Positions 7,075 to 16,251 of a stretch of 41,615 nucleotides of DNA are shown here, piece by piece (within the stretch, counting starts at the first letter, position 1; the number at the start of each line of letters is the position of its first letter). This DNA comes from RGZA01 sp964568585 (GTDB lineage Bacteria; Pseudomonadota; Alphaproteobacteria; UBA9219; RGZA01). The stretch lies in NCBI GenBank assembly GCA_964568585.1, contig CAZMQI010000015.1, positions 1 through 41,615 of the forward strand, given 5' to 3'. The position numbers and the translations under genes were made by a program. The notes below the pieces were generated by a model. That model searched no databases. It saw only the letters and a list, made by a program, of their open reading frames with translations, and was not told the origin of the DNA.

Positions 7075-8455
7075 GGAGATCCTGTTTGATGAATGCGCGG
7101 GGATCGATAAGGGATAGTAAGCTTTGTTGAACCAAGTTTAACAGGTCGCCCGTTAATTGCACGTTCAATTTTACAGGGCGGCCTTCTGCAACATCGGGAT
7201 TATTTCCTTCAACCGCTAGTAGCACGGAAAGTTTATGATCCTTATCGCTATCAATCCCGATGGATAGAACAGAATAGTGTAAATTCTTCATCACATCGCG
7301 CACCAAAGTGATTTGTTCATTATCGCCAGGAATACTTTCCGGGCTTAACGAAATAACCCCTGGCTTTTCAGCCGCAAGCTTACCTTGGCCAATGGATATT
7401 TTTCCGTCAGGCGCAATCGTCACGGGAATACTGCCCGATACATCACCGGTGGCGACAGTTTCTTTGCCGGTCAGCATCATCATCAAGGCATTCACAGGAA
7501 CATGTTCAACATTCAGTATCACGTGGATGGCTTCTTTTCCGTTTAAGGGAATGACGGTGTTCTTTATCGATATCATCCCCTTATTCCACGGCATCGAGGC
7601 GGAATTGAGACGTAATTGTGCCTTTTCTGGCATGCCAAGCGGATAGTTTAATACGAATGACGAACGCGTGGTCTTATCCGCGCTATCCAATCGGCCATCC
7701 ATCACAATGGTATTGGCGCTGGCTTCAATATTGCCAGAGCCAACCAATGTCGGGATGAGCGTATCCTGACCTTTGGTTTCGACATCATCAATCTCCCATG
7801 CGCCTTTCCATTTATTCTCTGCCGTGTCCAGTTCGGCTTTCATATGGAGCTGTCCGGCGTTCATGGTGACGCCGGATGCTTTTAATTGCATGTTTTTGGA
7901 AACGACATCAATGGTGGTTTCCGGAAATTTCTGGAACATGATGACCAGCGGCGCTTCCAGTTTGAACGCATCTGTTGTCAAATGTACTGCGCTGTTTTGC
8001 AATTCGGCGGCATCAAGTCCGAAGCTATAAACCTCTTCCTTGGTTACCGGAATGACAATCGGCGCAGGCTTATCGGTCGCCTTCACGGTATGTAGCGCAG
8101 CGCCATTAAGCCACCAGCCACCAGCGTTTTGTTGTAGTTCCACATTCAACCCGCTAAACGCCAGATGGTTCACACGGCCAGCCAGTAAATCGCGCGGGGA
8201 GAAGTTGATGGTCATTTTGTCAAACAGGGGGGATGCATCTTTGGAAAGACGCAGATGTTCTAGCTGTGCGCTTTTCAATCCGATATGGGTGATGTCGAGC
8301 GTCGATCCTTCAAATCCGTTTTGTGCCAGTAGCTCGACAATTTTTTGTTGCGCGATAATTTTCCACGGAACAAAAATTACGGCGGCCGCGATCAGCATAA
8401 TGATGACGGCGGTCGTGAATTTTAAGGGATGTTTTTTGAGTTGTTGGATGGGCAT
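7064..8455 (-). CDS. ydbH: YdbH family AsmA-like intermembrane protein, short form
   Basis: YdbH is one of the AsmA-like proteins (with TamB and YhdP) that bridge inner and outer membrane and support phospholipid movement to the outer membrane. The 463-residue protein has one N-terminal membrane helix (about residues 13-32), then beta-rich sequence with the alternating polar/hydrophobic pattern of a lipid-binding groove. The C-terminal segment (VEGNNPDVAEGRPVKLNVQL) matches the YdbH end. E. coli YdbH is about 880 residues, so this copy is roughly half length, yet it has an intact start, membrane helix and C-terminus and no sign of frameshift. A candidate promoter lies at 8486-8514. Confidence 0.8.
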   Translation of the reverse strand: MPIQQLKKHPLKFTTAVIIMLIAAAVIFVPWKIIAQQKIVELLAQNGFEGSTLDITHIGLKSAQLEHLRLSKDASPLFDKMTINFSPRDLLAGRVNHLAFSGLNVELQQNAGGWWLNGAALHTVKATDKPAPIVIPVTKEEVYSFGLDAAELQNSAVHLTTDAFKLEAPLVIMFQKFPETTIDVVSKNMQLKASGVTMNAGQLHMKAELDTAENKWKGAWEIDDVETKGQDTLIPTLVGSGNIEASANTIVMDGRLDSADKTTRSSFVLNYPLGMPEKAQLRLNSASMPWNKGMISIKNTVIPLNGKEAIHVILNVEHVPVNALMMMLTGKETVATGDVSGSIPVTIAPDGKISIGQGKLAAEKPGVISLSPESIPGDNEQITLVRDVMKNLHYSVLSIGIDSDKDHKLSVLLAVEGNNPDVAEGRPVKLNVQLTGDLLNLVQQSLLSLIDPRAFIKQDLHAK

Positions 8456-8485
8456 GTGCGTCTTTTTAAATCTTTGCTGTAATGC

Positions 8486-8514
8486 AGCATAAGCGGAAAA
8501 AGCACCAAAGGCAA
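8486..8514 (-). promoter_or_regulatory. Candidate promoter of ydbH-ynbE-ydbL
   Basis: On the minus strand TTGCCT (8514-8509) and TATGCT (8491-8486) are separated by 17 bases, close to the sigma-70 consensus. Transcription would begin near 8479, leaving a leader of about 24 bases before the ydbH ATG. Called by eye only. Confidence 0.4.
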
Positions 8515-8594
8515 AATGTTATGATGGATGAATGGGTTACGGAAATTACGTCTTTATCATGTTTTCATGCACCGCAACACCAACTGTTTTATGC

Positions 8595-8611
8595 TGCACT
8601 GCTTCAGTGCA
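8595..8611. repeat. Short perfect inverted repeat
   Basis: TGCACTG (8595-8601) and CAGTGCA (8605-8611) form a seven-base-pair hairpin with a three-base loop in the 288-base gap between ydbH and the DUF1761 gene. There is no T run, so it is not a terminator. It may be an operator or chance. The rest of this gap shows no gene. Confidence 0.35.
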
Positions 8612-8743
8612 ACTGCGAGATAACCCCAGTAAAATATAGCCAAAATGATGGTTCGTACGCACCCATCCTAAGCCGAATTTAATCATAAATCGGTATGCTT
8701 TGTCTCGCAGCAAATGCGCTGTGTTTCATATGGAGGAGTACAA

Positions 8744-9148
8744 ATGAGTAAGGTCAATGGTCTTACGGTGCTTATGACTATAGTGGTACAACTTATCATT
8801 GGTTACTTGTGGTACGGTTCTTATCTGTTCGGTGATATCATCAAAACAGGCGGCGGACATGCCATCGATTTTCTACAAACCGATGTAACGTCCCTATTGT
8901 TATTGGTATTGAGCAGCTTTGGTCTTACACACATTCTTGAAGGTGTGGTAAAACACAATGGCGTGAAAGATATCAATGACGGCATTAAAACCGGGCTTAC
9001 CTTTGGTATCTTCGGTCTTGGCTTGCCACTCTTGATGCTTTTGAACCTTATGGGCGTTGCTAAAGTTGCAATGCTTGTAATCTTCATGCATCTGGTGATT
9101 GTAAGCATTCTTACCACCTTGGTTATCATCAAAACCAAGAAGGACTAA
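8744..9148 (+). CDS. DUF1761 family membrane protein
   Basis: The 134-residue protein is almost entirely hydrophobic, with four predicted membrane helices at about residues 5-24, 43-62, 77-99 and 104-127. The opening pattern (a polar start, then GYLWYGSYLFG) is typical of DUF1761, a family of unknown function. The start at 8744 is chosen over an in-frame ATG at 8714 because GGAGGAG lies a few bases upstream of 8744 and the earlier start would add ten atypical residues. It is a single-gene unit ended by a strong terminator. No function can be inferred. Confidence 0.8.
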   Translation: MSKVNGLTVLMTIVVQLIIGYLWYGSYLFGDIIKTGGGHAIDFLQTDVTSLLLLVLSSFGLTHILEGVVKHNGVKDINDGIKTGLTFGIFGLGLPLLMLLNLMGVAKVAMLVIFMHLVIVSILTTLVIIKTKKD

Positions 9149-9166
9149 TTTCTTCCGAAAAACCTG

Positions 9167-9197
9167 AAACGGGGGCCTAACCGCCCCCGTTTTTTTA
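9167..9197 (+). terminator. Intrinsic terminator after the DUF1761 gene
   Basis: AAACGGGGGC (9167-9176) pairs with GCCCCCGTTT (9183-9192) across a six-base loop and continues into a T run. It lies 18 bases after the stop. The remaining bases to 9444 show no recognisable element. Confidence 0.92.
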
Positions 9198-9444
9198 TGT
9201 CCACATCATCTAAACGCCTGTTGTTCTTATGCAACCAACGCCTGCTATCCCCGCATCCTTATGGAAAATTTATGCTGAGCCGTATACGAGCTATGGGTGG
9301 CATGTTCATGCGATTTAAGGCTAAATGCACTCTTTGGTTTTTTTGGCAATCAGCATAAACTGCTCGTCGTCTTAATCTATAGCGCATGTGTGATAATTAA
9401 AGCCTCCTGCTAATCCTATTAAATAATAAACTTGGACTAATCCG

Positions 9445-10731
9445 ATGAATAGATTTGTTGTTGTGATTGTACTTCTCGCATTGCTTGGAGGTGGATGGTT
9501 CTTGTTTGCTGGCCATAGCGCCGATAAAGGTAAGGGTGGTCCGCAAGCGGTGAATGTTGTTACTACGAATGTAGAACAAAAAGATTTACCGCTGGATTTG
9601 AACGTCATCGGCAATGTGGTGGCGAACCAGACGGTCGCCATCAAATCGCGTATCGATAGCGCGATTATGGAAGTGCATTTCAAAGATGGCGATGAAGTAA
9701 AGAAGGGCGATGTGCTGTTTGTGCTCGACCGCCGCACACTGGAATCGCAATTGCAATCATTAAAATCGAATTTAGCGCGCGACCGCGCATTGCTTGAAGA
9801 TGCGCGTTTGAAATACAACCGCGCAAAGGATCTGAAACAGAAGGGGTATGAAACCGTTGCCAATTACGATACGGCTAAAGCCAATTACGAAGGCCAGCAA
9901 GCGAGTGTCGCGGTGGACCAAGCCGCGATTGATAGTGCCAATGTGCAATTAGGCTATACGGTCATTGCGTCGCCCATTGATGGTAAGGCAGGCACCATTA
10001 ATCTTACGCTTGGCAATAATGTGAAGGCGAATGATGCAACACCTTTGGTGACCATCAATGAGATAAAACCCATTCGTGCACAATTGGCAGTACCACAGAC
10101 CTATCTGGCGGCATTGCGTAAATCGATGGCGGTGGAAGCGCCGGATGTCATCGCAATCATCAACAATGATAACACCCCTGTTCATGGCAAGCTCACCTAT
10201 ATCGATAATCAGGTGGATGCGGCAAGCGGTACATTCTTTGCGCGTGCGACATTCGAAAATGCCGATGAACGTTTATGGCCCGGTATGTTCGTGAATTTGA
10301 CTGTGCGCCTTGGCGTTGAAAGTGGTGCGTTAATCGTTCCTGAAACTGCCATTCAACATGGGCAGAGCGGTGATTACTTTTTCGTGATTACGGGCGGCAA
10401 GGCGACGAAACAGAATGTGACCGTCACGCGCGTATTCGAAGGCAATGCGGTCATCAATGCCAATGTGAAAGCTGGCGATGCAGTGGTGGTCGATGGCGCG
10501 CTGACGCTTAAGGATGGCGATGCGGTTTCCGTGCGTTATCCAGATGCTCCCAAGGGCGATGTGCCAAAAGCGGAAGACAAGCCTGTATCAAGCGTTGGCG
10601 AACTTGTCGGACAAGAAAAACCAGCTGACGCGCCAGCTAATAAGCCGGCAGAACTTATTCCGCTAGCTCCAGCACCGCCATCGCAACCAGAAACGCCTCC
10701 CGCAACGGATAAGCCAGCAGCAACGCAATAA
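9445..10731 (+). CDS. RND efflux periplasmic adaptor subunit (HlyD/AcrA family)
   Basis: Membrane-fusion proteins link an inner-membrane RND pump to an outer-membrane channel. The 428-residue protein has an N-terminal membrane anchor (about residues 4-22) with no lipobox. A biotinyl-lipoyl-like half-motif follows (VAIKSRIDSAIMEVHFKDG, then DEVKKGDVLFVLD), then an alpha-helical hairpin of about 70 residues and the second lipoyl half (IASPIDGKAGTINLTLGNNV). A beta-barrel domain ends with WPGMFVNLTVRLG. The C-terminal 50 residues form a Pro/Ala-rich tail, which is unusual and probably disordered. It lies nine bases upstream of the permease gene, so the two form one operon. Substrate is unknown; multidrug efflux of the MdtA type is the nearest comparison. 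Confidence 0.92.
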   Translation: MNRFVVVIVLLALLGGGWFLFAGHSADKGKGGPQAVNVVTTNVEQKDLPLDLNVIGNVVANQTVAIKSRIDSAIMEVHFKDGDEVKKGDVLFVLDRRTLESQLQSLKSNLARDRALLEDARLKYNRAKDLKQKGYETVANYDTAKANYEGQQASVAVDQAAIDSANVQLGYTVIASPIDGKAGTINLTLGNNVKANDATPLVTINEIKPIRAQLAVPQTYLAALRKSMAVEAPDVIAIINNDNTPVHGKLTYIDNQVDAASGTFFARATFENADERLWPGMFVNLTVRLGVESGALIVPETAIQHGQSGDYFFVITGGKATKQNVTVTRVFEGNAVINANVKAGDAVVVDGALTLKDGDAVSVRYPDAPKGDVPKAEDKPVSSVGELVGQEKPADAPANKPAELIPLAPAPPSQPETPPATDKPAATQ

Positions 10732-10740
10732 TCAAATCCC

Positions 10741-13700
10741 ATGAATATTTCTGAATTTTGTATTCGCCGTCCCGTCTTCACCGTATTGCTGATGGTTGCG
10801 TTATTGGTGGGTGGGCTTGCGGGTTACCGCATGCTTGCAGTCAGCGCGTTGCCGCGCGTGGATTTCCCAACCATTCAAGTGACCGCGAATTTACCGGGTG
10901 CAAGCCCGAAGACGATGGCGTCATCTGTTGCAACGCCATTGGAGCGGCAATTCTCCACCATCGCGGGCGTCAGCGCGATGACATCAAGCAGTTTTCTGGG
11001 TAGCACGCAAATCACATTGCAGTTTGATTTGGACCGCAACATTGATGGCGCGGCATTGGACGTACAGACAGCGATTTCGGCAACACTTCGCAAATTGCCA
11101 AAAGAAATGACAACCCCGCCATCATTCCAAAAGGTCAATCCTGCCGACCAGCCTGTGTTATTTATTGCGGTATCGTCTGACACATTGCCGTTATCGCAAG
11201 TGAATGAATATGCAGACACCATTATGGCGCAACGTCTATCCACGCTGGCTGGTGTAGCGCAGGTGGTCATTTACGGAACGCAGAAATACGCGGTGCGCGT
11301 ACAGGTTGACCCCGGCAAGCTTGCTGCCAATGGCTTATCGATTGATACAGTCAGAACCGCCCTTGCCCAAGCTGCATCGAATGCGCCAGTAGGTATCATC
11401 AGCGGCACAAAACAATTATTCAACATCGATATTGCGGGCCAGCCCAAGAACGCAAAAGATTTTGCAGAAATCATCGCCTTGTGGAAAGACGGTAAGCCAA
11501 TACGTATCAAGGACATCGCAACGACGGCGGATAGTGTGGAAGATACGCGCGTTGCGGGTTATCTGAACACCAAGCAAGCGGTAGTTATTGCCATTCAGCG
11601 CCAGCCGGATTCCAATACGATTGAGGTTGTTGAAAAAGTACGTGCGCTGCTGCCGGTGTTCAAGACACAAATCCCGGCAAGCATTGAAATGACGCCGCTG
11701 TTTGACCGTTCGGTTGCGGTGCGCGATGCCGTGCATGATGTGCAGCAAACGCTGCTGATTACTATTGTATTGGTGGTGTTGGTTATTTTCCTGTTCTTGA
11801 AAACCTTCCGCGCGACGATGATCCCCGCGCTCGCCGTGCCGTTGTCCATCATCGCGACCTATGGCGTGATGGCGCTATTCGGTTTTAGTATCAACAGCAT
11901 TTCATTGCTGGCCATCACCCTTTGCGTCGGCTTCGTGGTGGATGATGCCATTGTGATGCTTGAAAATATCGTGCGCCATATCGAAGAGGGTATGAAGCCG
12001 TTCGATGCCGCGATTAAAGGTTCCAAAGAAATCGGCTTCACGATTATGTCGATTACCCTCTCGCTCGTGGCGGTGTTCATTCCTGTCTTGTTCATGGGCG
12101 GTATTGTGGGACGCATTTTCCACGAATTTGCCGTGACCATCAGTATGGCGATTTTGATTTCCGGTTTTATTGCGCTCACGCTGACACCGATGTTGTGTTC
12201 ACGTTTTTTAAAGAACCCACATGAGCAGCAGCAAAAGCCATATGAAATTTGGCTCGATACAATGTTCAGCAAGGTACAGAATGTTTACCGTGCCTCGCTG
12301 GAATTCGTGTTAAAGTACCAGAAAATGATGTTGCTGGTAACAGCAGCCAGTATTGGGCTAAGCGTGTTCCTGTTCATAGCCGTGCAGAAGGGCTTCTTCC
12401 CTCTGGAAGATACGGGTTTCATCTTCGCACAAACCGAAGCAGCGCAGGATGTTTCCTATACGCAGATGCTGGATAAACAAAAACGCGTCGCAGCGATTGT
12501 CAAAGCCAACCCATATGTCGGTGATGTGTTCTTTGCGTTGGGTGGGGGGCGCGGTTCGTATAATACAGGTCGTTTATTCTTCGGCCTAAAGCCACGCAGC
12601 GAGCGACCGCCCGCTGCGGTCATCATGCAGCAACTCCGCAAATCAGCGGCGGCGGTTGAGGGCATTAAAGTGTTTATGCAGCCTGTGCAGAATTTCTCCA
12701 TCTCCGGCCGTTTGGCAAAAAGCCTTTATCAATACACATTGCAGGGCAGCGATTTAGAAGGGCTGTATCTGTGGTCGGATAAATTCATGAATGCGATGAG
12801 TGCTGATCCGGTTTTTCAAGATGTGACCAGTGATTTACAATTGAAAAGTTTGCAGGCTATTTTGGATGTGCAGCAGGATAAGGCCGCAAGCTATGGCGTC
12901 ACCAATGAGATGATCCGTGATACATTGTATAATGCGTATGGGTCCGCCCAAGTGGCAAGCATTTATACGCCCAGCAACGATTACGCAGTGATATTGGAAA
13001 CAGATGATAAATTCCAGCAAACGCCGGAGGATATCGGGCATTTGTTCGTTCGTGGCACCAATGGCAATGTGCCGTTGTCTGAAATCGCTACGATCCGTAG
13101 AGGTGTCGGCCCGTTATCCATCAACCATCAAGGGCAGCTGCCGGCGGTCACCATCTCCTATAATCTTGCGCCCGGCAAATCGCTTGGCGAAGCGACACAA
13201 AAGATTAATGAGTATAAAAAGAAACTCGGCATGCCGGAAAATATCACTGGCAGTGCCGCAGGCACCGCGCAGGCATTCGCGGATTCATCATCGGGTCAAG
13301 GGTTGCTTCTCCTTCTCGCCATCATCGTCATCTACATCATCCTTGGCATGTTGTATGAAAGCTTTATTCATCCCATCACCATTTTATCCGGCTTGCCATC
13401 TGCGGGTATTGGCGCGATTTTATTTTTGATGCTGTTCGGCATGGATTTAAACGTGATGTCACTGGTGGGCATCATCCTGCTCATCGGAATCGTGAAGAAG
13501 AACGCAATCATGATGGTTGATTTTGCGATGCAGGAACGCAAAGCGGGTAAAGAACCACATGATGCAATTTTCAATGCATGTATGATGCGTTTCCGACCCA
13601 TTATGATGACGACCTTTGCGGCGTTGTTCGGCACCATACCGATTGCTCTGGGAATTGGTGCAGGCTCCGAACTTCGCCAGCCTTTGGGCGTGGCGATTGT

Positions 13701-13779
13701 GGGCGGGCTTTTGGTCTCGCAGCTGCTGACTCTGTACATCACGCCAGTGGTGTATTTATGGCTGGAAAAGAAGCGTTAA
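10741..13779 (+). CDS. RND multidrug efflux permease (AcrB/MdtB/MdtC family)
   Basis: Proton-driven inner-membrane pump of the hydrophobe/amphiphile efflux type. The 1012 residues are full length for the family. The N-terminus reads MNISEFCIRRPVFTVLLM, as is usual. The proton-relay acidic pair is D401-D402 in the fourth membrane helix (GFVVDDAIVMLENI), and the partner lysine is K920 in the tenth (GIVKKNAIMMVDFA). Two large periplasmic loops follow the first and seventh helices. The start nine bases after the adaptor stop is supported by the conserved N-terminus. No outer-membrane factor gene follows, so a TolC-like protein must be encoded elsewhere. The exact subfamily and substrates cannot be assigned. 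Confidence 0.95.
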   Translation: MNISEFCIRRPVFTVLLMVALLVGGLAGYRMLAVSALPRVDFPTIQVTANLPGASPKTMASSVATPLERQFSTIAGVSAMTSSSFLGSTQITLQFDLDRNIDGAALDVQTAISATLRKLPKEMTTPPSFQKVNPADQPVLFIAVSSDTLPLSQVNEYADTIMAQRLSTLAGVAQVVIYGTQKYAVRVQVDPGKLAANGLSIDTVRTALAQAASNAPVGIISGTKQLFNIDIAGQPKNAKDFAEIIALWKDGKPIRIKDIATTADSVEDTRVAGYLNTKQAVVIAIQRQPDSNTIEVVEKVRALLPVFKTQIPASIEMTPLFDRSVAVRDAVHDVQQTLLITIVLVVLVIFLFLKTFRATMIPALAVPLSIIATYGVMALFGFSINSISLLAITLCVGFVVDDAIVMLENIVRHIEEGMKPFDAAIKGSKEIGFTIMSITLSLVAVFIPVLFMGGIVGRIFHEFAVTISMAILISGFIALTLTPMLCSRFLKNPHEQQQKPYEIWLDTMFSKVQNVYRASLEFVLKYQKMMLLVTAASIGLSVFLFIAVQKGFFPLEDTGFIFAQTEAAQDVSYTQMLDKQKRVAAIVKANPYVGDVFFALGGGRGSYNTGRLFFGLKPRSERPPAAVIMQQLRKSAAAVEGIKVFMQPVQNFSISGRLAKSLYQYTLQGSDLEGLYLWSDKFMNAMSADPVFQDVTSDLQLKSLQAILDVQQDKAASYGVTNEMIRDTLYNAYGSAQVASIYTPSNDYAVILETDDKFQQTPEDIGHLFVRGTNGNVPLSEIATIRRGVGPLSINHQGQLPAVTISYNLAPGKSLGEATQKINEYKKKLGMPENITGSAAGTAQAFADSSSGQGLLLLLAIIVIYIILGMLYESFIHPITILSGLPSAGIGAILFLMLFGMDLNVMSLVGIILLIGIVKKNAIMMVDFAMQERKAGKEPHDAIFNACMMRFRPIMMTTFAALFGTIPIALGIGAGSELRQPLGVAIVGGLLVSQLLTLYITPVVYLWLEKKR

Positions 13780-13809
13780 TTCAATTTTAAAGGGTAGCAC
13801 CGCACTCTG

Positions 13810-13836
13810 AAAGCTCCTCATTTCTGCGGGCTTTTT
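13810..13836 (+). terminator. Weak terminator candidate after the RND operon
   Basis: AAAGCTC (13810-13816) pairs with GGGCTTT (13828-13834) with one wobble and an eleven-base loop, followed by two more T residues. The stem is short, so read-through into the downstream sugar genes is possible. Confidence 0.4.
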
Positions 13837-13851
13837 CCCCTAGGTAAAATC

Positions 13852-14955
13852 GTGACCGATTTAAGAATTTCTCAAGTTGATTTAAGCATCGGCAAAGAAG
13901 AAGCCGAATTGGTGCAGCAATGCATCGATGCGCGCTGGCTATCGGAAGGGCCGCAGACCAAAGCCTTTGCCGAAAGTTTGCAAGCTTTTACAGGTACCAA
14001 ATTTCTGTCCTTTGCGCCCAATGCCACGCTGGGTCTTTATCTTGCGTTTCTTGCACTTGATGTTCCAGCCGGCAGCGAAGTTTTAATTCCAAGTTATACA
14101 TTTTATGGCTCGGCAACTGCCGCCGTATTTGCTGGCTTGAAGCCAGTCTTTGTTGATTGCAATCCAACGACCTTTAACAGCGATGTCGAACATTTCAAAG
14201 CGGCGCTCACACCGAATTCGCGTATCATGATGCCAGTGCATATCTACGGCCAATGCTGCGATATGACCGCGCTGATGACATTTGCCAAGGAGCATAAATT
14301 ATTGGTGTTGGAAGACGCCGCGCAAGCATTGGGTGCAAAACATAAGGGCAGGCAGGCCGGAACCTTTGGTGATATCGGCGTTGTATCATTTTATTCCGAT
14401 AAAACCATAACGACGGGTGAAGGCGGCATGTTGATGACGCAGGATGAAGCCCTGCATGCTAAAATCAGTTTGCTGCGTAACCAAGGTCGCCCGAATGCAG
14501 GTACGTTTATCCATCCATCCCTTGGCATGAATTTTAGAATTACAGATATTCAAGCAGCCATTGGCCGCGCGCAGTTGAAGAAGTTCGATGCGATTTATGC
14601 TGCCAAGGTCCATAAATGGAATTTCTACGCCAATGCATTGAAAGGTGTTGGCGATTTGCGGTTCATGGAAGTAAACAAAGACAGTAATTTGGTTGCATTC
14701 CGCTTCCCAATTTTGTCGGCGCACCGTGATGGCATCATGAAAGCGATGACCGATAAGGGCATTCAAACCCGTGGCTTTTTCTATCCCATGCATTTGCAAC
14801 CTAAACTTCGCAGCGAACCTGCGGCAAATCTGGTGAATTGCGAAATGCTCTATGCCCAAGGGCAATGCCTTCCCATCCATTTCCAATTGCAGGATAGCGA
14901 TTTGCAATTCATCTGCGATACCATCAAAGATTATTTCAAAACCCACAAAGGTTAA
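13852..14955 (+). CDS. DegT/DnrJ/EryC1 family sugar aminotransferase
   Basis: PLP-dependent enzymes of this family transfer an amino group from glutamate to a keto-sugar nucleotide, usually at C3 or C4 of a 4-keto-6-deoxyhexose. The 367-residue protein has the family layout. The PLP lysine is K184 in SDKTITTGEGGML, and EDAAQALGA lies near residue 155. Start is a GTG with AGG seven bases upstream; no nearer ATG gives a full-length N-terminus. It opens a five-gene run with two methyltransferases, a glycosyltransferase and an RmlC-type epimerase, so it probably makes an amino sugar for a surface glycan. The substrate is not identifiable. Confidence 0.87.
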   Translation: MTDLRISQVDLSIGKEEAELVQQCIDARWLSEGPQTKAFAESLQAFTGTKFLSFAPNATLGLYLAFLALDVPAGSEVLIPSYTFYGSATAAVFAGLKPVFVDCNPTTFNSDVEHFKAALTPNSRIMMPVHIYGQCCDMTALMTFAKEHKLLVLEDAAQALGAKHKGRQAGTFGDIGVVSFYSDKTITTGEGGMLMTQDEALHAKISLLRNQGRPNAGTFIHPSLGMNFRITDIQAAIGRAQLKKFDAIYAAKVHKWNFYANALKGVGDLRFMEVNKDSNLVAFRFPILSAHRDGIMKAMTDKGIQTRGFFYPMHLQPKLRSEPAANLVNCEMLYAQGQCLPIHFQLQDSDLQFICDTIKDYFKTHKG

Positions 14956-14958
14956 GCC

Positions 14959-15702
14959 ATGCGCCCCTTTGTCCAATATTACGATGCCATCTACAGTGAT
15001 AAGAATTATCGCGCCGATGCAGAGATTTTGCGTGGGCTGATGAAGGGCGTAACGCAGCCATCCGTTCTGGAAATCGGCAGCGGTACGGGCAATCAATCGC
15101 TTCGTTTATGTGAATGGGCGGAGGTAACCGCTGTAGAAACCGATGCCGATTTTGCAAGTGTGATGCGTAAGAAATGTGCGGCGCACCCTGCCATCACCCT
15201 GTTCGAAGGTGATATTGCACAGTTACAAGCCAAAGACTTTGATGGCGCCGCCGCCTATTTCCATGTGGTGAATTATATCCATGATGCACGTTTGCTTACC
15301 CATTTATTCACTGAAATAGCCAGGCGGTTGAAACAAGGCGCAGCATTACTGTTCGATATGTGGCATGCCGAATGTGTGTTGGCTGATCCACCACGCGATA
15401 CCACCCGAACCAAGGAATTCGATAACGCGATTGGCAAGGGACAAGTCACACAAATCATCAAGCCGGAACTGGATACAGCAAACCGAAATGTGACGTTGAA
15501 TTATACTATTGCCATAGATGGGATTGCTGGCACCACCCCGTTCACCGAAACAATCCATTTGCATCTATGGGAGCAGGATGAAATAGTGAATGCGTTGCAA
15601 AACGCAGGATTTACCGACGTAAATTTCTTCGATGGCCGCAATTACCCGCAAGCCGCAACCAAGCAAAGCTGGGCATTGTGGGTTACCGCGTGCAAAGCAT
15701 AA
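14959..15702 (+). CDS. Class I SAM-dependent methyltransferase
   Basis: The 247-residue protein shows motif I, VLEIGSGTGNQSLRL (about residues 36-50), and an acidic motif II ending in VETDAD. The sequence FDGAAAYFHVVNYIHD corresponds to motif IV. This fold methylates O, N or C atoms using S-adenosylmethionine. Three bases separate it from the aminotransferase gene, so N- or O-methylation of an amino sugar is plausible. Several glycan-locus methyltransferases look like this, and the acceptor cannot be named. Confidence 0.82.
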   Translation: MRPFVQYYDAIYSDKNYRADAEILRGLMKGVTQPSVLEIGSGTGNQSLRLCEWAEVTAVETDADFASVMRKKCAAHPAITLFEGDIAQLQAKDFDGAAAYFHVVNYIHDARLLTHLFTEIARRLKQGAALLFDMWHAECVLADPPRDTTRTKEFDNAIGKGQVTQIIKPELDTANRNVTLNYTIAIDGIAGTTPFTETIHLHLWEQDEIVNALQNAGFTDVNFFDGRNYPQAATKQSWALWVTACKA

Positions 15703-15711
15703 GAGAGCACC

Positions 15712-16251
15712 ATGATAAAACTCCATCTCGGCTGCGGTAAAAAGAAACTCCCTGGATATGTGAACATCGATATCCTTGAGAATTCTGCTGCCGATGTGCA
15801 CGCAGATTTGCGTGATTTGCCGTATCAGTCCGAAAGCGTGGATATGATTTATTCCTGTGCGGCGATTGAGCATTTTGGCCGCAATGAATGGATACCGTTG
15901 GTGACCTATTGGGGCAGTCTTTTAAAATCCGGCGGCATGCTGCGTCTATCGACCGCTGATTTCGATGCATGCGTTGACCAATACAGCCAAGATAAGAATC
16001 TACCGCAGCTTCTTGGCTTGCTAATTGGCGGGCAAAAGGATGATTACGATTGGCATGGCATGATCTTCAACTTCGACACGTTGAAGGCGGGATTAGAACA
16101 AGCAGGTTTCAAAGATGTGCGCCGTTATGATTGGCGTGAAACCGACATTGGCAAAGCAGGCATTGATGATTACAGCCAGGCCTATCTTCCACATATGGAT
16201 AAAACAAATGGTCGCTTGATGATGCTGAATGTGGAAGCCATAAAGAAATGA
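15712..16251 (+). CDS. Small SAM-dependent methyltransferase-like protein
   Basis: At 179 residues this is a compact class I methyltransferase. It opens with LHLGCGKKKLPGYVNIDI, the nucleotide-binding loop typical of polysaccharide-locus methyltransferases, and continues with DLRDLPYQSESVDMIYSCAAIEHF. The C-terminal part with GFKDVRRYDWRE fits the same group. It lies nine bases after the previous methyltransferase, and its stop overlaps the next start by four bases. Acceptor unknown; some relatives may have non-methyltransferase roles in glycan synthesis. Confidence 0.8.
   Translation: MIKLHLGCGKKKLPGYVNIDILENSAADVHADLRDLPYQSESVDMIYSCAAIEHFGRNEWIPLVTYWGSLLKSGGMLRLSTADFDACVDQYSQDKNLPQLLGLLIGGQKDDYDWHGMIFNFDTLKAGLEQAGFKDVRRYDWRETDIGKAGIDDYSQAYLPHMDKTNGRLMMLNVEAIKK

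Noticed and set aside
9198..9444. Small gene or RNA upstream of the RND operon
   Set aside because: No frame with a ribosome-binding site and no stable structure beyond the terminator was evident by eye.
14386..15096. 236-codon open frame on the minus strand across the aminotransferase and first methyltransferase
   Set aside because: It runs opposite two genes with clear catalytic motifs and has no recognisable domain or ribosome-binding site.
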